Below are positions 21,212 through 31,654 of a stretch of 64,000 bases of DNA, one piece after another. Source of the stretch: Pseudoips prasinana (Eukaryota > Arthropoda > Insecta > Lepidoptera > Nolidae); assembly GCA_951640165.1 (NCBI GenBank), contig OX621246.1, positions 6,783,001-6,847,000 on the forward strand, written 5' to 3'. How positions within the stretch are numbered: the first letter of the stretch is position 1; each line of letters begins with the position of its first letter. The notes under the pieces are model-generated. The model made no database searches. It was not told the origin of the DNA and saw only the letters and a program-made list of their open reading frames with translations. Both the position numbers and the translations under genes were made by a program.

Positions 21212-23131
21212 ATGAATACCGAAACAAAGTTTCTATCGTTAGCACTTATGTTTATTTACTTTATGAGCCTACTATCATCAACGTGTGCATCATACAGTGT
21301 GACTACATTGAACAGCAATCAGACATTATATTTTGACCCGGTAGCCAAAATGCAACATATTCGAGACGAATGGACCCTGGTCGTCTACTACCACATGTCG
21401 CCTTACTGGGAAGGATCTGTAACTGTCGACAAGTTTATAAAATATCTAAACACTTTATGTGAACAATTAAAACAACAATCGCATTGCAACATGATATTAA
21501 CACAATTACGTCACGATAAGTTGGAACTGGAGTACTACAACGGGCTTTTGCTGAATCAGGAGGGAGCGCACGCCAGACAGCGTCGCGGCCTTATCAATGG
21601 GATTGGCTACGTAGCGAATAGTTTGTTCGGCGTACTAGATGAGCGATTCGCAGAAAAGTATACAAAAGACATTGAATTGATAAGACTGAATCAGAAACAC
21701 TTATTAAATTTATGGAATAATCAAACATCAGTAGTCGAATCCGAATTTAACTTATTGAAACGCACGGAAACTATGATAAATACACAACATAAAATTATTA
21801 ACCAACATTTAAATAGCATAGACAAAGCCACAAACTATTTAAAAGAACAAATAGGGAATTTATCAATGTCAGAAGATTTTGTTGTGTCAGCAATAACTAC
21901 CAACAGCATGTTATCAAATTTAAGAAGGCTCCAAGAAACATTGTTGGGTACCCTTACAGATACGTTTCACGGCAGATTTAATGTACATTTGTTGACACCA
22001 GAACAGCTCTTAAATGAACTACACACTATATCAGGACAACTGAAAAATGATATGCGGTTGCCATTAGATAACATCCAAAGTGATTTGCAAAAGATGTATC
22101 AATTTTTGAAAGTAAAAGCACGTGTGACCCAAAATTACTTCATTTTTGAAATAAAGTTCCCTTTGATCAGTAGAGATGAGTACGACATTTATAAAATAAT
22201 ACCTATTCCTCGTTCTATTCAGAACAATATGATGATTAGTGTGATCCCCGTGACTACCATTATAGCAATCAATGTTAAAAAGGATGCATATATATTAACA
22301 TCAAACGAAGAAATTCAACAATGTATGCACTATGATGAGTCATATTTGTGTACATTAAAGGGCCCGATAACACACCTAGAAAACAACGAAAAATTTTGCA
22401 TATTAGAGAATAATAATAACGAATTGTGTCACTATAAAAAAGAATCATGTAAAGATCAGTGGACGGCACTGGATGCCTTAAACACTCATCTATACTTTGC
22501 CTGTTCGAGCATTAGTCTCAGAATTATTTGTGAAGATCACATTTCAAATGCAAATATCAGAAAGTCCGGTCTTATACGGTTCAGTGAGAAATGTATGGTA
22601 AAGGCAAATCAATTCACGTTTTATTCGCATGATAGTAGTAGAAAAAATAAATTATACATCAATCAGGAACAAGCCATACCGAAGATCGCACCAATAAATC
22701 ACATCCTTAATATATCATTACCATCAGAGTATCTGGATCCTGGTGACCACATACTAATAAACAATAGCCTAAATTCAATACATAAACAAATTGAACTATT
22801 TAAGAAGAATGTCAGATCAGCCGATTATGATTTATCACAGCACGACGTACACCAATACGTTATAAGCTACATTGCAGTGCTAGGAACATTGATCCTTGCG
22901 GTCATTGCAGCCTGCTGGTGGTGGAGACGGACGCGCGTCGCAGACGCTCGTTCCCAGAACAGCAGCAGCAACGGAACTATCACAAGTGTAGTGAAAATGA
23001 GCAAACCTATCGCGAGTGATGAGTGTGTTGTGATTAATGAAAGTGCGAACGATAAAACGGTAGCTGATACAGCTACCTCCCCAGTACAATCAAAACGTTT
23101 CTTTGTATCTAGATCTAAGACAATTTCGTGA
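21212..23131 (+). CDS. env: Env-like glycoprotein (baculovirus F / errantivirus type)
   Basis: This is a 639-residue membrane glycoprotein frame; in related insect elements such proteins mediate membrane fusion. Visible parts: an N-terminal hydrophobic signal peptide (about residues 7-27), a furin-type cleavage site RQRR at residues 122-125 (21575-21586) followed by a Gly-rich hydrophobic stretch typical of F-protein fusion peptides, a long heptad-like region after it, several Cys and N-glycosylation sites, and one transmembrane segment (about residues 550-570) followed by basic residues and a 60-residue cytoplasmic tail. The start at 21212 is chosen because the signal peptide follows directly. 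It is in the same open frame as the end of pol, with no stop between, so expression may need splicing or internal initiation; neither is shown. No break is visible inside it. The family assignment rests on the furin site plus fusion-peptide pattern. Confidence 0.85.
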   Translation: MNTETKFLSLALMFIYFMSLLSSTCASYSVTTLNSNQTLYFDPVAKMQHIRDEWTLVVYYHMSPYWEGSVTVDKFIKYLNTLCEQLKQQSHCNMILTQLRHDKLELEYYNGLLLNQEGAHARQRRGLINGIGYVANSLFGVLDERFAEKYTKDIELIRLNQKHLLNLWNNQTSVVESEFNLLKRTETMINTQHKIINQHLNSIDKATNYLKEQIGNLSMSEDFVVSAITTNSMLSNLRRLQETLLGTLTDTFHGRFNVHLLTPEQLLNELHTISGQLKNDMRLPLDNIQSDLQKMYQFLKVKARVTQNYFIFEIKFPLISRDEYDIYKIIPIPRSIQNNMMISVIPVTTIIAINVKKDAYILTSNEEIQQCMHYDESYLCTLKGPITHLENNEKFCILENNNNELCHYKKESCKDQWTALDALNTHLYFACSSISLRIICEDHISNANIRKSGLIRFSEKCMVKANQFTFYSHDSSRKNKLYINQEQAIPKIAPINHILNISLPSEYLDPGDHILINNSLNSIHKQIELFKKNVRSADYDLSQHDVHQYVISYIAVLGTLILAVIAACWWWRRTRVADARSQNSSSNGTITSVVKMSKPIASDECVVINESANDKTVADTATSPVQSKRFFVSRSKTIS

Positions 23132-23287
23132 ATTATTTTAGACTAAGTTATATTACAGACAATTTTAATTTTACACTTTTACATTGTTATACTTACTTTA
23201 AATTGCTATATTTTCTTATTTTGTATTTTTTCGTGTTTTTGTAATCATGTATCATCATCATCAACTTTTATCTCCGGCCCGGGAGCA
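23132..23287 (+). other. BEL 3' untranslated stretch
   Basis: AT-rich, ending ccggcccgggagca directly before the 3' LTR. Only a short, weak purine run (gggag) could act as polypurine tract. Confidence 0.5.
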
Positions 23288-23507
23288 TGTTCAGATTTCG
23301 TAAATCGAACATTTAGGTAATCGCATTACGCTGGCACAGCAAAAGCGAGCCGCCGCGGTGCGGTCGCTCGCCTCGCGGTCAATTCACTGCTCGGCATCAA
23401 TCATATATCATTTATCAATACATTATATCAATTTTATATCATTTTGGGGTAATAATTAAATATCATATCAAATATCAAACTTTATCATTTACATATCCAT
23501 CCGTACA
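23288..23507 (+). repeat. 3' LTR of the BEL element
   Basis: 220 bp, differing from the 5' LTR at two sites: gacaca becomes ggcaca, and the initiator-like TCAGT becomes TCAAT. It is followed by the duplication CCCAG. Confidence 0.95.
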
Positions 23508-23577
23508 CCCAGAGAGCGGGAAGCAGCGTCTCTCCGTGTACCTACTATGTCCATCATACTGCGATTGCCGCCCCGTC
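23508..23577 (+). repeat. Repeat R, middle part
   Basis: It continues repeat R after the BEL element (agcagcgtctctccgtgtac, catactgcgattgcc) and is interrupted again at 23578. Confidence 0.7.
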
Positions 23578-23980
23578 ATCAAGGAACAACTTCTGTGCGT
23601 TTAAGCGCGTTTGCCATACCTACTATTGGAATCAAATAAAACAGTTCACTTAGGACCCTTAAATTGATCATCAGTGCTTTTGAAGCTGGCTTCTCTAGTT
23701 GCAAATCTCTTATTTCATGAGGCTATAGCCTCTTTACATTTTTCTGTCTCCCGCTTTGCTCTGGAGGGAAGTGGAACTATTCATTTTCTAACTCCTCCTT
23801 TTTTTCTCTTTCTGATTAAATTCGTTGCGGGATCCAAGACAGTTAAAGCGATTCCCCGGGACATGCCTGAGCCTCACCGCTCAGTGTCATTTCATTGTGT
23901 GCCACTGTTGATCCTGGCTTACAGGAGTTGCAGTGGTGGGTAAGAGGGAGGGACTAGTCCCGATTTAAAAAAAAAATGCT
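23578..23980 (+). mobile_element. 403-bp insertion with A-rich 3' end inside repeat R
   Basis: It is flanked by the 8-bp direct repeat GCCCCGTC (23570-23577 and 23981-23988) and ends in about ten A followed by tgct. The shape fits a retroposed SINE or truncated LINE. I do not recognise the body, and its frames show no convincing domain. Confidence 0.6.
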
Positions 23981-24045
23981 GCCCCGTCTGCCAAGAGTGG
24001 TGATTATGGCATATCCCTCAAAATGTCGGACAAAACTCCAACTTT
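23981..24045 (+). repeat. Repeat R, right part
   Basis: It resumes with ctgccaagagtggtgattatgg-type wording seen in the other R copies and then fades. Confidence 0.6.
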
Positions 24046-24102
24046 TTTTTCTTTGTTGCAACACGTAATTTATTTTATATCGTCATAGTATCAGTAAACA
24101 AA

Positions 24103-24177
24103 GCGAAAGAGGTATGCAAGGATCGTGACAAATGGAAGTCCGTTGTCTCTGCCTACCCCTCTGGGAGACAGGCGTGA
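24103..24177 (+). pseudogene. C-terminal end of a GRGRPRRT-type RTE-like LINE
   Basis: AKEVCKDRDKWKSVVSAYPS is open to TGA at 24175-24177. Same terminus as 2676-2741. Only the 3' end is present. Confidence 0.65.
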
Positions 24178-24197
24178 GTCTATGTATGTATAGTATC

Positions 24198-24372
24198 AGA
24201 CTGGCATGTTGTTCTAGTGGTTATTGACCCTGACTGCTAAGCCAGATGTCGTGGGTTCGATCCACACCCAGGACCAAATTTATGTGCTATGAGCATGGTT
24301 ATTCGTAGTGTCTGGATGTAATTTATCTATAATTTGTACTTGTATGTATTTAGAAATATACAACATGTAACG
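24198..24372 (+). mobile_element. tRNA-derived SINE (family S2)
   Basis: A-box-like tgttgttctagtggtta and B-box gggttcgatcca define a tRNA-like head; the body has gctatgagcatggttattcg and gtctggatgtaattta. Confidence 0.7.
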
Positions 24373-24381
24373 TAATTAACC

Positions 24382-24636
24382 TGCTGTGTGGTGACGGCGA
24401 CAAATACCAGAATCAGAATATCATCACCCCATCTCATCCCGTGGGGGGCGTAGAAGTCGACCCGAGGGAATATCTACCGGAGGACGGGCAGCAGCTTCCT
24501 TCTGATTACTATGACCATCTTACTGCGATCGCCAACCCGCCTGCCAAGCGTGGCGATTATGGCATATCCCCCCAAGACGATTCTTGAGGGAGGCTTGTCC
24601 AGCAGTGGACTCATTTAGCTGCAATGATGAACGTAA
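24382..24636 (+). repeat. Repeat R, intact copy
   Basis: It runs from ctgctgtgtggtgacggcg to gtccagcagtggactca. The end resembles LINE RTE 3' tails, suggesting R derives from or parasitises such a LINE. Non-coding. Confidence 0.65.
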
Positions 24637-24895
24637 TTAACGCACACCTTCAAACACCCCAATTATAATATTATGATGTATAATACAAATAAAACTGCGA
24701 TTTAAAAGTCTTATTACTTTGACTTATGGTCCATTTCAATTTGTTTTGACTGTATAGGGTTAATATGACAATAATTTCCGTAGTTTTAATTATTTTGTAA
24801 TAAAAAATTACCTATATTAAAAATTATATAAATTGATTCAGTAGACGATTCTGAAAAAACTATTTTCAGGATGTGCGTTAATTAAGTTACATGTT
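24637..24895. other. Unassigned AT-rich sequence
   Basis: Nothing recognisable on either strand. Confidence 0.4.
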
Positions 24896-25000
24896 GTATA
24901 AGTATGTTTATCAGTTGTCTGGTTACCATAGAACAGGTTCTCCCTAGTTTGGAATCAGATGGCACACTGCCATTAATTGTCCCGAGATATTTATTTATTT
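24896..25000 (+). repeat. SINE tail fragment
   Basis: gtctggttaccatagaacag ... ctccctagtttggaatcagatgg ... gtcccgagatatttattta is the 3' half of the SINE body also present at 30533-30690. Confidence 0.55.
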
Positions 25001-25207
25001 TGAGTTACCAAAGACACGCATATATTTTTGTATTTCAGTATTTAATTGTCTCCATTGTACGTAAACCGATTTTTTTTAATCCATAGAGTTTACTTTCGGA
25101 TTGGTCCCATATAAATTTTGTTATAGATAAAAATAAACAATCAATGAGATATGTTAAAATCGGTTTTATATTTCTTAAAACAGTAATTATACATATTTGT
25201 ATAATTG

Positions 25208-25308
25208 TCAAATTTCGGCCACGGCGGCCAGTCTCAATGGAGAGAGTCCAACCACTTATAATAATGCCGAAGTGTGCGCAAACACAGGGACACAATCTAT
25301 TCAACGAC
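25208..25308 (-). repeat. SINE S3 tail fragment
   Basis: On the minus strand the wording tgtttgcgcacactt and ttgagactggccgccgtgg is the 3' part of the SINE at 33299-33666 and 63424-63735. Confidence 0.65.
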
Positions 25309-26867
25309 TTATAACAACTGCTTTAATATAATTATATGAGCTGTCAAATGTAGACACGGCTTTTTAAATTCAATTCATCTTTACAGTTAATTTAGAAGGT
25401 ATTTTTTTAAACTATCACTCAACAAATTAACTAAGACAGGTTTTCTACCAATTTGAGCATTTTTCTATAAATAATCAAATTGTTAGAAAAATTATGTAAA
25501 ATGTTATAGCTGATTTTGTACTTGACAAATTTCAAATCGATCTCATCTGAAGTCAAGATTATGCAGATGTCACTTTATTCTACGGATAGGTCGCTGTAAT
25601 TGTGACCTATATATAGGGTATTATTATAAAAGCAATGAATATATACTCATTGTGAATCAAAACTACGCCACTCACCAAATCAGGAGCATGTGCACACTAC
25701 CTCTAACTCTAGTCATTATTTCTCGACTTGCATGTAAAAATAAGTAACTTACAGATATAAAGTCAATTACAAACTCCTACATGCATATTCTCACATGACG
25801 TGAATGCATTCAGACGTGCCAGGTATGTGTTGCACATTGTGGGGGTAAACAAGTCATTCGACGCGGCGCGCGTATTTTTCTAGACAACACCCAATGCCAC
25901 GCGTGAGGAACTATAACAGAGCAAGTAATGCATTCACTCACACTGCTGTTAGCTAACTGTATACACAAATATACTATATCGTAGAGTCGCGTGTTGGTAA
26001 TGTGCTCGGTGCATGTCGGGTGACGACACGTTGCGTCGCGTTGCGTTCTAACAATGTGTTTCCGCCTCAATCCACCTACGTATGCCTGCTCACATAGGTA
26101 AAGAGTTATTAATAATAATTTATTTTTTGAATCCAAAATAAGTTAGTACATTTCAGTTTTACATATTTAAGAGTACTTAACAGTAACAATACAGGTAATT
26201 GAACTTTGGCAGTCCACTAGACTCCACACTAGGATTCCCTGTGTCGTGGAGACTAGTGTCTTCCCTTAAAAGTATACAATGTTGTATTTTTCTAATTACA
26301 AAGTTAACTTTAGTACGATAATCCTGCCCATACATTGCCCTTTATACTTTATACATAACATATTTGAAGATTTAGATACTTAATCTAATTTCTATTACAT
26401 ATTCAAAGCATTTACCATTTAATAACTAAACTTGCACATTTATATTTTGACTATACATCAAACATATTTCTGCAACTTTTGTTCTGCTGGACGTTTACCT
26501 ATGTGGCATCTGGGTACACATTGAAACTAAAACATTTGAAGCTAGTTCGTATTCTCGTTTCACCAGTCTGTCGGCATCAACTTATGTTCCTAAATGTAAC
26601 AGCACAAAGCCATATTTTCCATTGTACCCGACTTTTATCGCATTTCTTGAAAGTATTGGTTTCCCGTTAGAGTATTTTACACGAATGCATTTCTCAGGAA
26701 ATGTTCTGTTGAAAATATATGGTTTGCTTTTAAGTCAGCGAGTAACAAATTCTATTGAAGGCGTATTGCAGAGTATTAGGTAATCTATAATGTATTGAGA
26801 TAAAGGTGTTACATTGTCTAAATCTTTGAGAAAGGCTCATATGTATGACCACCAATCAATAAAACCT
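25309..26867. other. Unassigned AT-rich sequence
   Basis: I see no supported gene, RNA or element. Short open frames here have no recognisable domain. Confidence 0.4.
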
Positions 26868-26975
26868 TATGACCCAAAAGTTGCTGTTCGATCCTCGTAC
26901 GAGGAAAATATTTGTGTCCAAAAATGCCAATTTGTCTTGATCTGGGTGTTTCTTGTGTATTGTATGTATACAACG
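26868..26975 (+). repeat. SINE fragment, strongly diverged
   Basis: gttgctgttcgatcctcg resembles a B box and is followed by aatatttgtgtccaaaa and tgatctgggtgtttcttg, a worn SINE body. Confidence 0.4.
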
Positions 26976-27007
26976 GCGCACGCTTTTTAATTTTGATTAT
27001 TAGAAAA

Positions 27008-27145
27008 TATCAGGCCCCCTACAAGGTGGCTCGACGATCTTGCAAGGGTCGCGGGAAGCCGCTGGATGCGTGCAGCATGAGACCGGCCATTTTGGATATC
27101 CTTGGGAGGCTTTTGTCCAGCAGAGAACGTCTGAGGATAGTGATA
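27008..27145 (+). pseudogene. 3' terminal piece of an RTE-like LINE
   Basis: ccccctacaaggtggctcgacgatcttgcaagggtcgcgg-type wording, ending gtccagcagagaacgtctgagg, parallels the RTE ends at 1-169 and 54105-54413. Confidence 0.65.
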
Positions 27146-27195
27146 ATTAGAAAATATTGTTTATTTAAATAATACTTGTTGATTATTCAAGCAAA

Positions 27196-27420
27196 TTGTA
27201 TTTGGAGTGGGTAGCCCCGGATAGAGTTGCCAGTGACGCCATTTTGTGTTAGTTCGGATATAGGTATTGGTTCCGCAGTCGACGGGGGGCGCATGCTCGC
27301 AAGCCCATCGGCTCCTAACCGACATAAAATCTAACTAATCACAAGTTATTCAATTCGTGTGATAATAAACAAAGTTTCTTAATTAATTCTACGGTGTTAT
27401 TTTGCATCCCGATATTGATC
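27196..27420. other. GC-richer patch of unknown class, possible solo LTR
   Basis: A block from gtgggtagccccggatag to gtgttattttgcatcccg is GC-richer than its surroundings and includes aataaac near 27365. No terminal duplication could be fixed, so the solo-LTR idea is only a guess. Confidence 0.25.
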
Positions 27421-27529
27421 AACGCCCACAATGGATGGAAACCATAAAGAGATGCCGGATTACCGTCATGATCCGCTCGGCACCCCGATATATACATATA
27501 TATATTTCCAAAAAGAGTAAATAAGTAAT

Positions 27530-27625
27530 TCTATCCGTTGTCTAGTATCTATAGAATTAGCTTTGCTTAGTTTGGGCTCGATAGCGTTGTGTGGTATATC
27601 CGGGATATTGATTTATTTACCTAGG
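27530..27625 (+). repeat. SINE tail fragment
   Basis: ttgtctagtatctatagaat and agctttgcttagtttgggctcg followed by ccgggatattgatttattta match the SINE 3' body. Confidence 0.5.
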
Positions 27626-28865
27626 AGGATTATACTTCCTCATTTTCTCTACTTGGACAAAATTTATTGCAGGAATTAATGTATTATAAATGAATGATAT
27701 ATGAATATAACCTCCTCACATGTTATTATTATAGACTATAGCTGAGCTTATTTTATACTTTTAGGTGGTTCTGAAAACGGTGCCCGTTCCCGGTTTCCTG
27801 TATCAGATATCCGTCCCTTTCCGAACCACCAGATCCAGCCACTGAGAGATAAGATTTTTCACATCAACAAATGCAATTATATGTGTTTTTGTAATCCGCG
27901 CAGCCCATGATTAAAGTTACAACAAAAAAATGTTAATTCAAGTTGTAGATAATATTCTTGCAGACTCTACAGTTTACGCGATACATAGATAAACTTTATC
28001 TAACGATAAGGGTCCTACGGGACATGCCCTAACCCCGAAGATTAAAATGTAAATTTAACCACTCTAAACGTTAAAATGCAATAAAAAAGTTACTTACTTC
28101 AAACATAAATTCCAAGTCCCCGTTTTACTAGAATATAATTTTGACTTTAGGCTTTTGTAAGTCGCTATTGTGTTTCAAAAACTGTTTTGCCGCGATACCT
28201 TAAATGTAGCACAAAAAAATTATGATACATTATGATGACTAGCATAAAAGCAAATACTCCCCGTATTTTGGCTGGGAACGAGTGACAACCTGGATGGATT
28301 TAAAAAAACAAAGCTTGTCCCAAATTCAAAAGAATTGTTGACGATAGAATGGACGTTTAGTTAATTATTTTTTTTATTAAACTTAGTTTGTAATAATCTT
28401 CTCTTTGTTTTATGTCTCTATATAAATATCTGGTCTTATGCCTAAAGTCAGCTATTTATAAAAAGACGCCGCGCATTTAAAGTGACTAAAAACCTGAAAT
28501 ATGTCGACCTAAATTCAGGGTTGGATTTACTAATTCCTGTAAAATAATTATAGTTATTTTTTAAGTATATGGTACAAAAAGCAGCTCAAATAATATGTGA
28601 ATTTAGTGTTTGTAGCACCCAGGCATTAAAGGCTTTTATTTGTTGATGTCGGAATATGGGGTCTTAGTATTTTTCCACGTTTAGGGCTGCAATAATTGGT
28701 CTTTAAAATCTTACCTTCTCAACACTAAGAAGAAGGTAATGTGATGAAAATTTGTTGACTGGTGGAATATCACGGTTTTATTAATTTGTGTAAGGAATTA
28801 TGGTGAGCCTACATAAATTTAAAAGCATTACAAGGGATGCTTTAATTATTTTTTTTTGATTAGAT
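27626..28865. other. Unassigned AT-rich sequence
   Basis: No gene or element recognised in about 1.2 kb. Confidence 0.4.
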
Positions 28866-28867
28866 TC

Positions 28868-29600
28868 CACCCGCAATAAGTGTCTGCCCGACATACCCAA
28901 TGTCGGGCTCGCACCGACTAAACCTAACTTGCCGTGGACTTCTCTTGGCGCCTGATGGGGGGGGAGCCCCGGGAACGCGGGTATCCTGCTCCGGTGCCCC
29001 CCTTTGCGCCATATCCCAGATGGTCGCGACACGTACCCTGGGAGGACTCTGGATTGCCCACCCCTATTATCGACTCCTGCCAGTCCGGCACAGCGACTGC
29101 GCCACAAACAGATTGCTGTCTTCCCGAAGCTGCGTTCACGTGGCTGCAGTAGAGGACACTTCTCATGCTGCCACTGCAGCCCCGAGGGGAATTGGGCTAC
29201 CGGCTGCTGCCACTCACTCCCGATCCCACTCAGCGGTCTCCTTCTGGAGTATGACTGCCTCACAGAAGGAGACCACGGCATACCACCATTTGGTGAAACC
29301 AGTATCGCATACACGACTGCTGTTGGCGAAAAATCCCGTCCGATCTCAGCGTACAGGACTCGTCTCTCGCCCTCCCAGACCGGGCACTCCTTCAGCGTGT
29401 GCTGGGCAGAGTCAAGGTCGCTTCAGCAATGGTGACAGTGTGTTGTCGCTTCTCGGCCGATCTGGCTCAGATACTCACCGAAACACCCGTGTCCAGTGAG
29501 TATCTGAATCAGTCTGTAGGTGACGCAACCACTCCTCCTTCCCACCCAGGCCTCGAGGTGAAGCAGAATGGCACCAACGGCATGCTGGCGCAAGGGATGC
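28868..29600 (-). pseudogene. R1-clade LINE, C-terminal fragment
   Basis: On the minus strand a frame reads YRLIQILTGHGCFGEYLSQI, then THCHHC (codons 29426-29437), a TGA at 29423-29425, and SDLDSAQHTLKECPVWEGER. The Cys-Cys-His-Cys knuckle after GHGCFG is the C-terminal zinc finger of R1-clade reverse transcriptases. The block is much more GC-rich than its surroundings, as these elements often are. The RT core is absent, the frame has at least one stop, and further shifts follow. R1 elements proper live in 28S rDNA; here no rDNA is adjacent, so it is an R1-clade relative or a stray copy. Confidence 0.7.
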
Positions 29601-30118
29601 TGTCCTTATTAAGAATTTACAAACTTAATTCATGATTAATACGCAATTAATTACTTACATAATCGTAATCAAAACTCTCCTTAACTAACAAAGTTCGCTT
29701 ACAAAGTAACGCAGATATGGAAATTATTTAGAAATTCCATTTCTCTTTACACATTAGAAATTAATTACTCCATTTGTTGTACAAGCCCACTGATTTTTAT
29801 AATGAAGTTATGTTTTAAACATAATTAATTACTGTTGTACTCTGTTTCGGAACGAAATAATAACATGGCACATCTGGTAGATATAAAATCTTTATGTTGG
29901 TAACAAAATTTGGGCCATTTGAATAATATACATAGCTATTACAATTGCGATGGGTTATAAACTTACAAAAAGATAATGTTCCTCATGAAAGTATTAATTA
30001 AAAAGAAGAGATTTCATTATTTTATTCTATGTTCTTAAGAAAATCTTTATGAAAGGAAATGCAAACAGTTGGAACCATAAAGAAAAAAAATGAGGAAGAA
30101 ATGAAACAAGGTGAATTT
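29601..30118. other. Unassigned AT-rich sequence
   Basis: Nothing recognisable. Confidence 0.4.
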
Positions 30119-30120
30119 TA

Positions 30121-30255
30121 ACGCCAGCACATCAAGCTACTCCAATCCGTCAAATTTCCCCAATTGAAAGTGAACCTTATGCTTTTGCGATAAAGTTGAA
30201 AATCCATAAAATAAATTTGACAGGTTGGGGTAGCTGGACGTGCTGGCGTCTGTAC
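30121..30255 (-). mobile_element. Small MITE M142, copy 2
   Basis: acgccagcacatcaagctac at the left end and gtagctggacgtgctggcgt at the right end are imperfect inverted repeats; the interior matches 15490-15631 in reverse orientation. Confidence 0.75.
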
Positions 30256-30256
30256 A

Positions 30257-30690
30257 AGTAACAAGGGCATTTTGATCTGGAGGTTAGTGAACCTGTCTAC
30301 TAAGCCAGAGGTCGTGGGTAAGATCCCAACCCACGACGTATAAAGACAACGCCCGCACTAGGGAATCTTATCCCTGTGTGGCGGGGTAATTTACAAACAT
30401 ATAAAACACGGACACAAATTACACCCAGACTCAAAACAACTATTTATGCGTCACAAAAATAGTTGTCCTCAAACCCGCGACACGAAGCGGCGAGACGACT
30501 GTCTTAGCCGCTGCGCCACACGTGCAGTCAAAATGATGAGCACAACTAGTAGGTTTCTGGCTGCCATAGTACAGACTCTCCCTAATATGGGATCAGACCT
30601 TCGATCAATAATAGTACTATTATTGATCAAAGGATCAGATGGTAGTGTTTTAGTTGTCCCAAGATATTTATTTATTTACAAGGGTTCTTA
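30257..30690 (+). mobile_element. SINE S2 split by a second SINE
   Basis: The head (atctggaggttagtgaacc ... gccagaggtcgtgggtaag) runs to about 30340. A minus-strand SINE occupies about 30341-30530. The plus-strand body resumes at gatgagcacaactagtagg (30533) and ends near gtcccaagatatttatttat. A 26-bp perfect palindrome (30603-30628, gatcaataatagt arm) sits in the resumed body. Confidence 0.55.
30341..30530 (-). mobile_element. SINE (minus strand) nested in another SINE
   Basis: gccgctgcgccacacgtgc at the head end and gcgacacgaagcggcgagac mark the tRNA-like part on the minus strand; tagggaatcttatccctgtg is the tail. A sister copy is at 56872-57070. Confidence 0.6.
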
Positions 30691-30894
30691 TGAGTCATAG
30701 TACCTAGATAACACTGGTGCACTATTCTTTTTATTGCTCTATGAAATTACCTGGATGAATTTGAAAATAATTCACCGTGCGTTCCACAAGTAACTTTTTA
30801 CCGCGCACGACCACTCTCCACTCTGTGGACTCAATTAACTGCGGAGATATTACAGTCCAGTATGACATGGTAACCTTCAAGGAGCGAGCCTATT

Positions 30895-31010
30895 CCTTTG
30901 TTAAAGGCCAGCAACATACTTGCAGCCTGTGTTGCGAGTGTCCATGGGTGGCGGTGATCACTTACCTTCACTACCAAGGTTTATCCGATTGTCCCTCCTG
31001 TCCAGTCTCT
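30895..31010 (+). repeat. Lepidopteran dispersed repeat (aaggccagcaac type)
   Basis: ttaaaggccagcaacatact ... gttgcgagtgtccatgggtgg ... gtgatcacttacc is a wording I know from many lepidopteran genomes. Non-coding. Confidence 0.5.
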
Positions 31011-31131
31011 TGTTCCCTTCAGGACTTGTATGACGCTTCAGCCAAAGCGGTCAGCGTTGCCCAATTTTGGGAAGATTGAATCTAATTCTTACCTTCGACA
31101 CGATAAGAAGAAGAAGAAGAAGACTAACAGG

Positions 31132-31226
31132 GGGCATACTCGCTTTCTCCGACGAACAATGAAATTTTGTTACGAACTTTGCCTATTTGCTATACGTGAA
31201 GTGAAGATTGAGAAAGCGAGTAGGCC
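31132..31226. repeat. Short inverted-repeat segment
   Basis: actcgctttctc (31138-31149) and gagaaagcgagt (31211-31222) are perfect inverted repeats of 12 bp about 60 bp apart, preceded by an (AAG)n run. It could be a tiny MITE. Confidence 0.45.
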
Positions 31227-31608
31227 CTCAGGTCAGGTGCTTACTATGGCGAGCTGCTGGTCTAAATACCTTCGGGATATTATCAAATACTTTTGTCTGG
31301 GTTCTTTACTGATTAGATTCTGTTTATTTTGACAATGATGTTACACATCTCATGGCTACTAGAGTTCTGTTGTTGCAAGACAGGTAAATCTAATAAGTTC
31401 TCCATGTTTGTTTATTTTCAAACTATTTCTTTTTTTATTTATTGCTTTTTTAATGTTTTCTTATTAGACGAACGAAGGTCCACGATCATGAAGATCGTCA
31501 CATTACCTTCTTACTCTACGAAAAAAATGTATGTTCTAATAATTCCATATCAACCCCTTGCTCAACTATCCGCAAACCTTAACATAATGACGTCATTGTT
31601 ATGGATTT

Positions 31609-31654
31609 AATTACCACTTTTGTTCTTGTTTTATGAAGAACAAAAGTGGTAATT
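31609..31654. repeat. Perfect 19-bp hairpin
   Basis: Arms aattaccacttttgttctt and its exact complement are separated by an 8-nt loop (gttttatg). Confidence 0.9.

Larger units (their letters stand above)
15848..23507 (+). mobile_element. BEL/Pao LTR retroelement with env-like gene
   Basis: Two 220-bp LTRs (TG...CA), a 5-bp target duplication CCCAG (15843-15847 and 23508-23512), a primer-binding-like site, gag, pol and an env-like frame define a 7,660-bp endogenous retroelement. The order protease, reverse transcriptase, RNase H, integrase zinc domain is BEL-like, and env-bearing BEL elements such as roo are known in insects. Defects: gag and pol are in different frames, one in-frame stop lies in pol, and the integrase catalytic core is absent. 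The LTRs differ at two positions. Confidence 0.93.

Noticed and set aside
25810..26136. 108-codon minus-strand frame
   Set aside because: Composition is not protein-like and no motif is visible.
28900..29499. Plus-strand 199-codon frame in a GC-rich block
   Set aside because: It is the antisense shadow of the R1-clade remnant, whose zinc knuckle is on the minus strand.
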